Origin: Cytophagales bacterium
Lineage (GTDB): Bacteria > Bacteroidota > Bacteroidia > Cytophagales > Flammeovirgaceae
DNA: 64,000 nt
Direction of reading: 5' to 3'
Assembly: GCA_025056215.1 (NCBI GenBank)
Contig: JANWWC010000004.1
Span: 186,001-250,000, forward strand
The notes under the pieces were generated by a model. That model worked only from the letters and a program-made list of their open reading frames with translations. It searched no databases and was not told the origin of the DNA. This document shows, one piece after another, positions 1 through 8,187 of this stretch (positions within the stretch are counted from its first letter, which is position 1; each line of letters opens with the position of its first letter). The position numbers and the translations under genes were made by a program.

Positions 1-393
1 GCGCGGTGCGATGTTGCGTTCTTTGGGAAATATCCAAATTTGTAAAAACTGTCCTTCTCGGTGTGGATGAGGGTTCAATTCTGAGTGAAAGATTCCTTTG
101 CCTGCCGACATCACTTGTACGTCGCCTTTTGTGATAATCGCTTGATTTCCTAAGTTGTCTTGATGTTTGAGTTCTCCTGAAAGCGGAATAGAAATGATTT
201 CCATATTTTCATGAGGGTGCATTCCAAATCCAGCGCCTGGGGCGATGATGTCATCATTCAAAACTCGCAACATACCAAAGTGAATTCGCTCTGGGTTATA
301 ATAGTTTGCGAAGCTGAATGAGTAATAGCTTTTTAGCCAACTAATTCCTTGAGAAACTCCTCGAGTGGAAGATTTATGCAGAATTGTATTCAT
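1..393 (-). CDS. pirin family protein (3' part missing, runs off left edge)
   Basis: The reading frame opens at an ATG at 393 and stays open to the first base, giving the N-terminal 131 residues. It shows the pirin cupin motif HPHENMEI and, further on, the second half of the metal site in GIFHSEL. Those His and Glu residues match the iron-binding set known for pirins (bicupin proteins, some with quercetinase activity, others transcription cofactors). About half of a typical 230-290 residue pirin is present; the second cupin lies outside the window. It is divergent from the GH29-like gene at 561. Family assignment is firm; the biochemical role is not predictable. Confidence 0.9.
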   Translation of the reverse strand, partial: MNTILHKSSTRGVSQGISWLKSYYSFSFANYYNPERIHFGMLRVLNDDIIAPGAGFGMHPHENMEIISIPLSGELKHQDNLGNQAIITKGDVQVMSAGKGIFHSELNPHPHREGQFLQIWIFPKERNIAPR

Positions 394-560
394 AATTTGT
401 TGAATTTTTAAATTTTTGTAAAAATAATTTAAAAATAATAAGTAGGACTTTTAGTAGATAATTTGTTCTGATAGCTTAAAAACCGCTTTTAGAAATAAAT
501 CATAAGTTTTGTTTTCGTACTAAAAGGACTTGTTTGGCGTTTTAAAAAAAAATCTCAAAA

Positions 561-1862
561 ATGATTTTTCGCGTATTTATCTGTTTTTGGATTTCTTGTT
601 ATGCTTGGGCACAGTCTTCTAAAAATCTTCAGTGGTTTTCTGATGCGCGCTTCGGATTGTTTATCAACTGGACCCTCGATTACGAACCCCAAGATCCTGA
701 GTCTGTCGCACGTTCTTTGGAAAATGTTAAAAAAGAAGCTAATAAATTTGATGCATCTATGTTTCAGCCTAAAGAATGGGCAAAGACTTTTAAAGAATGG
801 GGAGTTCGGTATGTAATCATTACTGCTAAAAGCCGTGTGGGATTTACTCTCTTCGAAAGCCCTGTATTCGATTTAGATGCTAAGAAAGCTACACCTGCTC
901 GGCGAGATTTGTTGAAAGAGTTTACGGAAGCGATGCGCGCCGAAGGTATTAAAATAGGATTTCAATACAGTTTAGCAGATTATTCGCATCCTTTCTATCA
1001 TGCTGTTCGAAAAGAAGATGGAAAAGTAAAAGTAGATTACTTTAACTGGTCGCAATATTTAGAAAAACTTCAAGCTGAACTTAAACATTTGTGTACCGCT
1101 TATGGCAAAATAGATATTCTTTGGCTCGACGGGGCAGAAGAAAGACCTATTGGATTTTGGCAAAAAGAAGATATTTTGAGCATCGTTCAACAGCATCAAC
1201 CTCATTTGCTAATGAACAATCCTTTTAATCTTTCAGGATTTGGCGACTATAAAACTATTCGCGCAGGGGATTCGATTCGAGCTGTGCTTTCAGAGGGCGT
1301 TGTGTGGGAGTATTACTTTCCGCTAGGTTTTGCATGGCGAGGCGCCCAAGCTGAAACTCATATCAAACCTGCTTACGAATTGGTGCGTATTTTTGAAGAT
1401 GTGGCTAAGAGAGGAGGAAATTTGTTGATTAACATTTACGCAGATTATCATGGAAATATTAGTCAAGAACAAAGAAAATCAATTGCAGCATTTGCCTCTT
1501 GGATGAAACAAAATGAAGAAGCAGTTTATAACGTTACGCCTATTTCAGTAGCAGGAGTTTTTAATGGAAGCATCAATAAAAGAGGAAATATTTTATACTT
1601 GATTGCTTTTGAAAATTCTCGAAACGAGCTTCTTATAAAAGGACTTCAAAACGAAGTGGAGGAAATTGTTCATCTGAAAACAGGTCAAAAACTTTCTTGG
1701 AGGCAATCGGCTGATGTCACGCAGTTCAACCAAAAAGGTTGGATATATTTTAAGCTTCCTGCTGAGTTGGAAGATAGTATTGCTACAGTCGTAACAGTTA
1801 AACTAAAATCCTCTAAATTGATGATTCGAGGTCATGATGGGAAACTATATGAGTGGAATTGA
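561..1862 (+). CDS. GH29-like secreted protein with altered fucose-binding residues
   Basis: 433 residues with a signal peptide (cleavage near AWA-Q18). The fold markers of GH29 alpha-L-fucosidases are all recognisable: W/ARFGLF near 25-34, KEWAKTFKEWG at 71-81, TAK at 88-90, GFQYSL at 133-138, ILWLDG with the presumed nucleophile Asp190, VVWE with Glu250, and the C-terminal RGGNLLIN block. However, the IHWG motif reads INWT (His to Asn36) and the TAKHHDGF motif reads TAKSRVGF (both His replaced, Ser91 and Arg92). In known GH29 enzymes these three histidines contact fucose. It is therefore either a GH29 relative with another substrate or a non-catalytic binding protein. A monocistronic position between pirin and mutS2 gives no pathway hint. 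Confidence 0.8.
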   Translation: MIFRVFICFWISCYAWAQSSKNLQWFSDARFGLFINWTLDYEPQDPESVARSLENVKKEANKFDASMFQPKEWAKTFKEWGVRYVIITAKSRVGFTLFESPVFDLDAKKATPARRDLLKEFTEAMRAEGIKIGFQYSLADYSHPFYHAVRKEDGKVKVDYFNWSQYLEKLQAELKHLCTAYGKIDILWLDGAEERPIGFWQKEDILSIVQQHQPHLLMNNPFNLSGFGDYKTIRAGDSIRAVLSEGVVWEYYFPLGFAWRGAQAETHIKPAYELVRIFEDVAKRGGNLLINIYADYHGNISQEQRKSIAAFASWMKQNEEAVYNVTPISVAGVFNGSINKRGNILYLIAFENSRNELLIKGLQNEVEEIVHLKTGQKLSWRQSADVTQFNQKGWIYFKLPAELEDSIATVVTVKLKSSKLMIRGHDGKLYEWN

Positions 1863-1943
1863 GTTTGTTGGAAGGGATGCTGTTAGAAAAATGTCTAAAA
1901 TTTTTGCTAAAGCCTTTATATTCGCTTTTCCAATTCAAACGAT

Positions 1944-4370
1944 ATGGTGTATCCCAAAAATATCGAAGAAAAATTAGGTTTTGATAAAATCCGAGAGCTA
2001 CTTAAAGAACAATGCCAGTCTGATTTAGGAAAGCGTTTAGTAGAAAAAATGCGTTTTTCTACTAAATACGAAATCATTCAAAAATGGCTTTCTCAAACAG
2101 ACGAGTTTTTACAAATCTTACAAAGAAAAGAAAGTTATCCTTCCAGTTCTGTGTTTGATTTTTCGGAAAGCCTAAGAAAGGCTGCTGTGCTCAACAATTG
2201 GCTCGAGCCAGAAGAATTAGATTGCCTTTTGCGCACTCTCCAGACTCTCGATGCGATACTTACATTTTTTCAGAAGCAGCCTCCTGAGAGATATCCAGCT
2301 TTGCGAGAAGTGATAGGAAAGATTGATTTTGAAAAAAAACTGATTGTAGAAATTAGTCGAGTTATTGATGAACGTGGGCAGATTCGAAACGATGCTTCCT
2401 CAGCTCTTTTGCAAATACGAAAGCAACTCGTTCATCAGGAGTTAGTGCTTTCTCATCGTTTAGAAGAGCTTTTGAAAGACTATAAAAAACAAGGTTTTAC
2501 AAAAGAAGATGCCGAGATAACTATTCGAGAAGGCAGGCTCGTAGTGCCTATCAACGCCGAACACAAGCGAAGTATAAAAGGACTTATCCATGATACATCC
2601 AACAGCGGACAAACAATCTTTATAGAGCCTGAAGCTGTGGTTTTTTTGAATAATGAAGTAAGAGAACTTCAAATAGCTGAAAAACAAGAAATTATTAAAA
2701 TCCTAACTTTACTTACTGATAAAATTCGCCCTCATATTGAATCTCTGGAGAGAGCTAACGAGCTTTTAGGAGTATTAGACTTTATCGGAGCAAAGGCGCG
2801 CTTGGCGTTCATTTTGAACGCTTGCAAGCCTAATTTTGTCGATAAACCTTATGTCGAATGGTACGAAGCTTATCATCCTTTGTTACTATACCATTTTTCT
2901 AAGCAAGGGCGCAAGGTCGTTCCACAGACGATTTTACTCAATCAACAGCAGCGCATCTTAGTAATTTCAGGGCCTAATGCAGGGGGAAAATCTGTTTGTT
3001 TAAAAACTGTTGGTTTGCTGCAATACATGCTGCAATGTGGTTTGCTTATTCCGATGAAGTCCTCTTCTGTTGTCGGTTTGTTTGAAAATATTTTTCTTGA
3101 TATTGGAGATGACCAATCTTTGGACGATGATTTAAGTACTTATAGTTCGCACCTTCAGAACATGAAGTTCTTTTTGGCTCATGCAAACTCAAAAACACTT
3201 ATCTTGATCGATGAGTTTGGAAGCGGCACGGAGCCTTCTTTAGGCGGCGCGATTGCAGAATCTATTTTAGAACAGCTCAATCGTCAGAAGGCTTTTGGGG
3301 TAATTACTACTCATTACGCAAATCTGAAGTATTTTGCTCATCACACGGAAGGTGTTTTGAATGGTGCCATGCGATACGATATGCAACATCTTACTCCGCT
3401 TTATGAGCTTGAACTCGGGCAACCTGGAAGCTCTTTTGCACTCGAAATAGCTCAAAAAATTGGATTGCCTAAATCTATTCTTCAAAAAGCCAGAAAGAAG
3501 GTGGGAGACGATTACATCAGCATTGAACAACTTTTAAAAGAATTAGAAATTGAAAAAAGGACTTTTTCCCTTCGCAATCAGGAACTTGAGAAAAAAATTC
3601 AAGAAAATCAACAAACTTATGCTAAGTACAAAGCGCTAAAAGAAGAGCTAGAAGCAAAACAGAAAGAAATTCTGAACAGAGCAAAAGCGGAGGCGAGAGT
3701 GTTGTTGCAAGGTACAAATCGAAAAATAGAAAGAATTATTCGAGAGATTCGAGAAAGTCAAGCTAACAAAGAAACCGTAAAACAGTTGAGAGAAGAACTT
3801 GCTGACTTTGGTAAACTTATCGGAAACCCAGAGCCCATTCGCGCTTTAGAGCCTGAAGAAAAAATAGAAGTTACAGGCGGAGAATTAGAAATAGGCTGTG
3901 ATGTCCAAGTAAAAGATACAGGAGCTATTGGGGTGGTTGCCGAAATTCACAAGAAAGATGTAGTTGTTTTGTTTGGTGAAATTAAATCTACTATAAAGGC
4001 GGACCGCCTAGTGCGCATTTCTAAAAAAGAAGCCAAGAAAAACACCACGCCTTCAGAATTAAGTTCCCTCAATATTCGTTCTCACAAAGGAGGAAATGTA
4101 GATTTATATCAAAGACAAACAGAATTTTCTCCGATACTCGATATTCGCGGAAAGCGCGCGGAAGAAGTATTGGGCTTGTTAGATAATTTTATCAACGAAG
4201 CGCTTATGTTAGGGCATCATCAGCTTAAAATTATTCATGGAAAAGGTAACGGCATTTTAAGAGAAGTAGTAAGAAAACATCTCCGAAATTACCCTGAAGT
4301 ACAAGCTATGACCGATGAGCACGAAAATCAAGGAGAAAATGGTGTTACTTTTGTAAAACTAAGTTCTTAA
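1944..4370 (+). CDS. mutS2: MutS2 endonuclease/ATPase
   Basis: 808 residues, the usual length. Core and lever segments (about 1-330) lead into the ATPase domain with Walker A GPNAGGKS at 343-350, Walker B LILIDEFGSGT and the ITTHYANLK switch. A long charged coiled coil (about 510-620) and a C-terminal Smr nuclease domain with LDIRG (near 732) and HGKGNG follow. It lacks the mismatch-recognition domain of MutS1, which agrees with the MutS2 family: suppression of homologous recombination and, in some bacteria, rescue of collided ribosomes by Smr-linked splitting. The ATG at 1944 is the natural start, 81 bases after the preceding gene. rpoN follows after 68 bases. Confidence 0.96.
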   Translation: MVYPKNIEEKLGFDKIRELLKEQCQSDLGKRLVEKMRFSTKYEIIQKWLSQTDEFLQILQRKESYPSSSVFDFSESLRKAAVLNNWLEPEELDCLLRTLQTLDAILTFFQKQPPERYPALREVIGKIDFEKKLIVEISRVIDERGQIRNDASSALLQIRKQLVHQELVLSHRLEELLKDYKKQGFTKEDAEITIREGRLVVPINAEHKRSIKGLIHDTSNSGQTIFIEPEAVVFLNNEVRELQIAEKQEIIKILTLLTDKIRPHIESLERANELLGVLDFIGAKARLAFILNACKPNFVDKPYVEWYEAYHPLLLYHFSKQGRKVVPQTILLNQQQRILVISGPNAGGKSVCLKTVGLLQYMLQCGLLIPMKSSSVVGLFENIFLDIGDDQSLDDDLSTYSSHLQNMKFFLAHANSKTLILIDEFGSGTEPSLGGAIAESILEQLNRQKAFGVITTHYANLKYFAHHTEGVLNGAMRYDMQHLTPLYELELGQPGSSFALEIAQKIGLPKSILQKARKKVGDDYISIEQLLKELEIEKRTFSLRNQELEKKIQENQQTYAKYKALKEELEAKQKEILNRAKAEARVLLQGTNRKIERIIREIRESQANKETVKQLREELADFGKLIGNPEPIRALEPEEKIEVTGGELEIGCDVQVKDTGAIGVVAEIHKKDVVVLFGEIKSTIKADRLVRISKKEAKKNTTPSELSSLNIRSHKGGNVDLYQRQTEFSPILDIRGKRAEEVLGLLDNFINEALMLGHHQLKIIHGKGNGILREVVRKHLRNYPEVQAMTDEHENQGENGVTFVKLSS

Positions 4371-4438
4371 GCAAAAATCGTCCCAAACTGAAACTTTTTT
4401 TTATAAAAAAAGTAAATACTTTAAAAAATAGTAGAAAT

Positions 4439-5971
4439 ATGCAGCCACATAAATTATCGCAATCTCAGAAGCTTTCTTTGACGCAGACGCTTTCTCCTCT
4501 TCAAATCCAGTTTATTAGGTTATTGCAACTGCCTGTAACAGAGCTCGAAAAACGTATTGATGAAGAACTAGAAGCCAATCCTGCTTTAGAAGAAAATACA
4601 GAGTACGAAGAATATTCTTCTTCTAATGAAATGTTACTAGACGAAAATGACAACTTTTCTGAGAGCTCTGAGCATGAAGATTCTGATAAAGAGCTCTCTA
4701 ACAATACAAGTACAAATGAAGACGAAGAAATTAGTTGCTCTGATTTTTATATAAACGCTGACGAGCTAAGTGGTTATAAAATGCAAGGCGATGGAAATTA
4801 CTCTGAAGAAGACAAAGAGTTTCCTATTCCTTATCAAACTTCTCTTACAGATCGTTTGTTAGAACAACTTGGATTTCTTTCTTTAAATGAGAAGCAGCAT
4901 AAAATAGGAGTTCACATCATTGGAAGTTTGGATAGCGATGGATATTTAAGAAGACCCCTGCAATCTATTGTAAACGACTTGCTTCTTTCAAGTTATATCG
5001 AAACGAACGAAAAAGAAGTAAAAAGCGTTCTTGAAAAAATTCAAAGGTTTGACCCACCAGGTATTGCAGCTCAAACTCTACAAGAGTGCTTACTGCTTCA
5101 ATTGTATCGCATGCCTCAAAATAAACCAGAGATTCAACTTGCTATTCAGATTCTAGAAAATTCTTTTGAAGATTTTAGCAAGAAGCATTATGCGAAGATT
5201 CTTAAAAAATTTCACATTACCCAAGAACAGCTACTAGCCGCTCTTAAAGTGATTAAGCGTTTAAACCCTAAGCCTGGAGATGCTTCGTCTTCTCTTCAAG
5301 TACAAGAAACTTTAATTCCTGATTTTCAAGTTCGCGAAGTGAACGGCAAAATTGAAGTCCATCTCGATGCGCGAAATGCGCCAGAGTTGCGCATCAGCAA
5401 ATCTTACACTGAAATGGCGGAAGCGTACGAAAAACGCTCTAAGAAAGACAAATCATCGAGAGAGGCGCTTCGTTTTGTCAAACAAAAAATAGATTCTGCA
5501 AAGTGGTTTATCGATGCGCTTCGAGAAAGACAACGCACTCTTTTAAAAACAATGGAGGCGATTGTCAACCATCAGTATCAATTTTTTATGACGGGCGATG
5601 AAACCAAGCTCAAACCTATGGTTCTTAAGGATATTGCCAAAGAAATTGGAATGGACATTTCTACTGTTTCACGCGTAGCCAATAGCAAATATGTTCAAAC
5701 TGATTTTGGAATATATCCGCTTAAGTACTTTTTCTCAGAAAGCGTTTCGCATGAAGAAGGAGAAGACGTAAGCAGTCGAGAAGTTAAATCGGTAATGAAA
5801 GAAATTATTGCCCAAGAAGATAAAACTCGGCCACTTTCTGACGATGAATTAGTAGAGAAACTTCAAGAAAAAGGATACAACATTGCACGTCGTACGGTTG
5901 CCAAGTATCGAGAACAGTTAGATATTCCTGTAGCGCGTTTAAGGAAAGAAATTCAGGCAAAAATGATGTAA
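4439..5971 (+). CDS. rpoN: RNA polymerase sigma-54 factor
   Basis: 510 residues. Region I is a Gln/Leu-rich activator-interacting helix at 1-50 (KLSLTQTLSPLQIQ, LLQLP). Region II is a very acidic Ser/Glu/Asp linker at about 52-106. The core-binding domain is at about 125-330, and the DNA-binding part ends with the RpoN box ARRTVAKYRE at 483-492. The factor directs core RNA polymerase to -24/-12 promoters and needs an AAA+ activator; no such activator is encoded in this window. It starts at the first ATG, 68 bases after mutS2, and ends before a weak hairpin. Confidence 0.97.
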   Translation: MQPHKLSQSQKLSLTQTLSPLQIQFIRLLQLPVTELEKRIDEELEANPALEENTEYEEYSSSNEMLLDENDNFSESSEHEDSDKELSNNTSTNEDEEISCSDFYINADELSGYKMQGDGNYSEEDKEFPIPYQTSLTDRLLEQLGFLSLNEKQHKIGVHIIGSLDSDGYLRRPLQSIVNDLLLSSYIETNEKEVKSVLEKIQRFDPPGIAAQTLQECLLLQLYRMPQNKPEIQLAIQILENSFEDFSKKHYAKILKKFHITQEQLLAALKVIKRLNPKPGDASSSLQVQETLIPDFQVREVNGKIEVHLDARNAPELRISKSYTEMAEAYEKRSKKDKSSREALRFVKQKIDSAKWFIDALRERQRTLLKTMEAIVNHQYQFFMTGDETKLKPMVLKDIAKEIGMDISTVSRVANSKYVQTDFGIYPLKYFFSESVSHEEGEDVSSREVKSVMKEIIAQEDKTRPLSDDELVEKLQEKGYNIARRTVAKYREQLDIPVARLRKEIQAKMM

Positions 5972-5980
5972 GCACGTGTA

Positions 5981-6010
5981 TCCAATTTTAAAAAAAGATT
6001 GGAATACTTG
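5981..6010 (+). terminator. possible weak terminator after rpoN
   Basis: Nine-base stem (5981-5989 with 5995-6003, one G-U pair) closed by an A-rich loop. The downstream tract is only moderately T-rich, so termination is plausible but not certain. Confidence 0.35.
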
Positions 6011-6074
6011 TTTATTAAGATCTAATTCCTATTTTTGAACGTTAAAATAACATTTTTCCAAAACTTTTAGCCTT

Positions 6075-6944
6075 ATGGTAATATATAAAGCGCTGGCTTT
6101 ACTGGGATATGGAGGAATCATAGCTTTGTTTTTGGCTTTAATAGTAGCGATGGTTTTTCTGTTTCGCTACATTATCGAAAAAAAGTCAAACGAGTATCTT
6201 CAAGCTAAGGTAAAGGATCAATCGAATTTTACGCCTTTAGAGAAAAAGTTCTATGAAGTAGATGTTGATAAGTACTCTGGTTTGCTATCTAATGTAGGAC
6301 TTACATTGAGTTTAGCACTCGTATTGGCTGCATTTGAGATGCCCCAATTTGAAGAGAAAAAAATTGACGTTTTTATCACTATGGACGCAGCTCCAGAAGA
6401 AGTTATAGATGTACCTATTACGCAGGCACCCCCTCCTCCACCACCACAAATGATACAACCTGTTATTGTGGAAGTTCCTGATGAGCAAGAAATTAAAAAA
6501 GATGTTCAAGTAGAATTTAAAGAGCCAGAGCAAGAAACCGCTGTAACGGTGTATGAAGGACCAACAGGTCCTCCTGGTGATGGTCCTGTAGGTCCTCCTG
6601 CTCCAGTAATCATAGAAGAAGATGTAAATGAAATTTTTACTATTGTAGAAGAAAATGCTTCGCCACCAGGAGGAATGCAGGCTTTCTATGAATATTTGGC
6701 GCAGAATATTAAATACCCTAAATCTGCAAGAAAAATGGGTATTGAAGGAAAAGTATTCGTGCAGTTTGTAGTAGAGCGCGATGGCTCTTTGACGGATATT
6801 CAGGTGATGCGCAGTTTGCATCCTGACTGCGATGCAGAAGCTGTCCGCGTTCTCAAGGAAGCTCCAAAGTGGAAGCCTGGTAAGCAACGCGGACGTCCTG
6901 TAAGGCAAAAAATGACAATTCCTATAAACTTTAAGCTCAACTAA
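6075..6944 (+). CDS. TonB-family energy transducer with an extra N-terminal membrane helix
   Basis: 289 residues. There are two hydrophobic segments: residues 7-33 and about 70-88. Canonical TonB has one. A periplasmic linker follows with a poly-Pro run (APPPPPPQ), alternating acidic and Val residues, and a collagen-like stretch (GPTGPPGDGPVGPP). The C-terminal 85 residues are a TonB_C domain (YPKSARKMGIEGKVFVQF ... MTIPINFKL). The family transmits proton-motive force from ExbB/ExbD to outer-membrane receptors. No exbB, exbD or TonB-dependent receptor is nearby. The ATG at 6075 begins directly before the first helix. A strong terminator follows. The exact partner is unknown. Confidence 0.88.
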   Translation: MVIYKALALLGYGGIIALFLALIVAMVFLFRYIIEKKSNEYLQAKVKDQSNFTPLEKKFYEVDVDKYSGLLSNVGLTLSLALVLAAFEMPQFEEKKIDVFITMDAAPEEVIDVPITQAPPPPPPQMIQPVIVEVPDEQEIKKDVQVEFKEPEQETAVTVYEGPTGPPGDGPVGPPAPVIIEEDVNEIFTIVEENASPPGGMQAFYEYLAQNIKYPKSARKMGIEGKVFVQFVVERDGSLTDIQVMRSLHPDCDAEAVRVLKEAPKWKPGKQRGRPVRQKMTIPINFKLN

Positions 6945-6959
6945 GAAATAAGAACTGAA

Positions 6960-6986
6960 GCCTGCTTTAAAAAAGCGGGCTTTTTT
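6960..6986 (+). terminator. Rho-independent terminator of the tonB-like gene
   Basis: Nine-base stem (6960-6968 with 6972-6980, one G-U pair), short loop, then TTTTTT at 6981-6986. It lies 15 bases past the stop codon. Confidence 0.85.
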
Positions 6987-6987
6987 G

Positions 6988-7590
6988 TTTCAATAAGTTA
7001 GTACGAAACTTTGTATTTTGAGAAGTGTTGATTTTTTGAGGGTTGTATTTTTTAAATCTTTAAGTTTTGACTCAATTGTTAATTTTGTTTCGGTTTTGTA
7101 ACTAAAAGATAAGCATTTCCCTTCAGCGTCATGTGTTGGAAGCCCTTCTATTAGCGAAGGCAAATGCTTGGCACTTGTTTATTTCTAGCACAATTGAATA
7201 GAATAACTAAAAGTTATGAGAGTCTACCTCTCAAACAGATGTTTGAACGATGCAATCGTACGTTGTTATGACATCATATTGTCAAAAATTTCAAATAATT
7301 TCATTTCTTATTTCCATTTTTATGTCCAACGCTCGAACTCACATAAAAATAATTGATCGCTAAAGGTTTTCACAATTCTTTATTTTTCAAACTTTGAATT
7401 CGTGTACACAAATTATAAGTGCATGAAATCATAACCAAATAGGTTTACAGAGAGCGCGTGATGGAGGATTTTCTAATTTTGCTCAGAAACTTATCGAAGC
7501 TTTTCTGACAACTACAAAACTTAAAATAGTATTTTCTCCAAAAATAAACCTCATCTGTTTTTTGTTATCTGTTGCATTCATAGCTGATCA
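6988..7590. other. gene-free stretch between tonB-like gene and miaE
   Basis: About 600 bases with no ORF that resembles a known protein. On the minus strand a frame stays open for about 60 codons (about 7175 to 6990) but has no convincing start and no recognisable family. An imperfect inverted repeat sits at 7111-7169. It may be decayed coding sequence. Confidence 0.5.
7111..7169. repeat. imperfect inverted repeat, 14-base arms
   Basis: Arms 7111-7124 and 7156-7169 are complementary at 13 of 14 positions around a 31-base spacer. No T-tract follows, so it is not an obvious terminator. Its role is unknown. Confidence 0.6.
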
Positions 7591-8175
7591 TCAATGAATT
7601 TTATTATGAGTAGGTGGAATTTTTTGTAACACATCTATTTCGTAATAGAGTAATTCTTGCCAGCGTTTATCTACTTGGGCTCTTCCACCAATTTCGCGCG
7701 CCAGTTCGATGAAATTGACATAGTGTCCTGCCTCCGATACCATCAAATCATAATAAAAAGATTTTAGTTCCTCGTCTTTTAGGCCTTGCCATAAAAGTTT
7801 GAATCGCTCACAACTGCGCGCTTCAATAAGTGCACAAATCAGAAGCTTATCTATGAGGCTTTCTTTTCGACTGGCTCCCTTTCTTTTCCATTTAAGTAGT
7901 TCGTTCACATAAGCATCTTTGCGTTGCATACCGAGTTTGAGTCCTCTCTTTTTTAGTTCAGCATGTACGCGCGCAAAATGTTGCCATTCTTCAATCACTA
8001 CAGGAGTGAGCACCTCTACTACTTTTTCAAAATCTGGATAAGATTGAATGATCGAAATACAACTTGAGGCAGCTTTTTGTTCGCAATAAGCGTGGTCAGT
8101 AAGAATTTCCTCTAAGTTGCCTCTTTCTACCATTTCTACCCATTGAGGTTCAGTTGGTAACTTTAAATGTAACAT
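7591..8175 (-). CDS. miaE: tRNA-(ms2io6A)-hydroxylase
   Basis: 194 residues, ferritin-like four-helix diiron fold. The expected ligands are visible as Glu32 (YCEQKA), Glu63-x-x-His66 (EEWQHF), Glu118 (IEARSCERF) and Glu148-x-x-His151 (SEAGHY). MiaE hydroxylates the 2-methylthio-N6-isopentenyl adenosine at tRNA position 37, using oxygen. Length and motif spacing match the family. The downstream stop of the E2 gene lies 12 bases upstream on the same strand, so the two are probably co-transcribed, E2 first. miaA and miaB are not in the window. Confidence 0.93.
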   Translation of the reverse strand: MLHLKLPTEPQWVEMVERGNLEEILTDHAYCEQKAASSCISIIQSYPDFEKVVEVLTPVVIEEWQHFARVHAELKKRGLKLGMQRKDAYVNELLKWKRKGASRKESLIDKLLICALIEARSCERFKLLWQGLKDEELKSFYYDLMVSEAGHYVNFIELAREIGGRAQVDKRWQELLYYEIDVLQKIPPTHNKIH

Positions 8176-8187
8176 AACTTAAAAACG

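Noticed and set aside
561-1862. GH29-like and GH31 genes as parts of a polysaccharide utilisation locus.
   Set aside because: They are 53 kb apart, GH31 lacks a signal peptide, and no SusC, SusD, hybrid sensor or sulfatase gene occurs in the window.
6312-6908. A 198-codon open frame antisense to the tonB-like gene.
   Set aside because: It is the mirror of the TonB_C and Pro-rich coding sequence; composition (many Phe, Arg, Trp) is typical of an antisense shadow and no family is visible.
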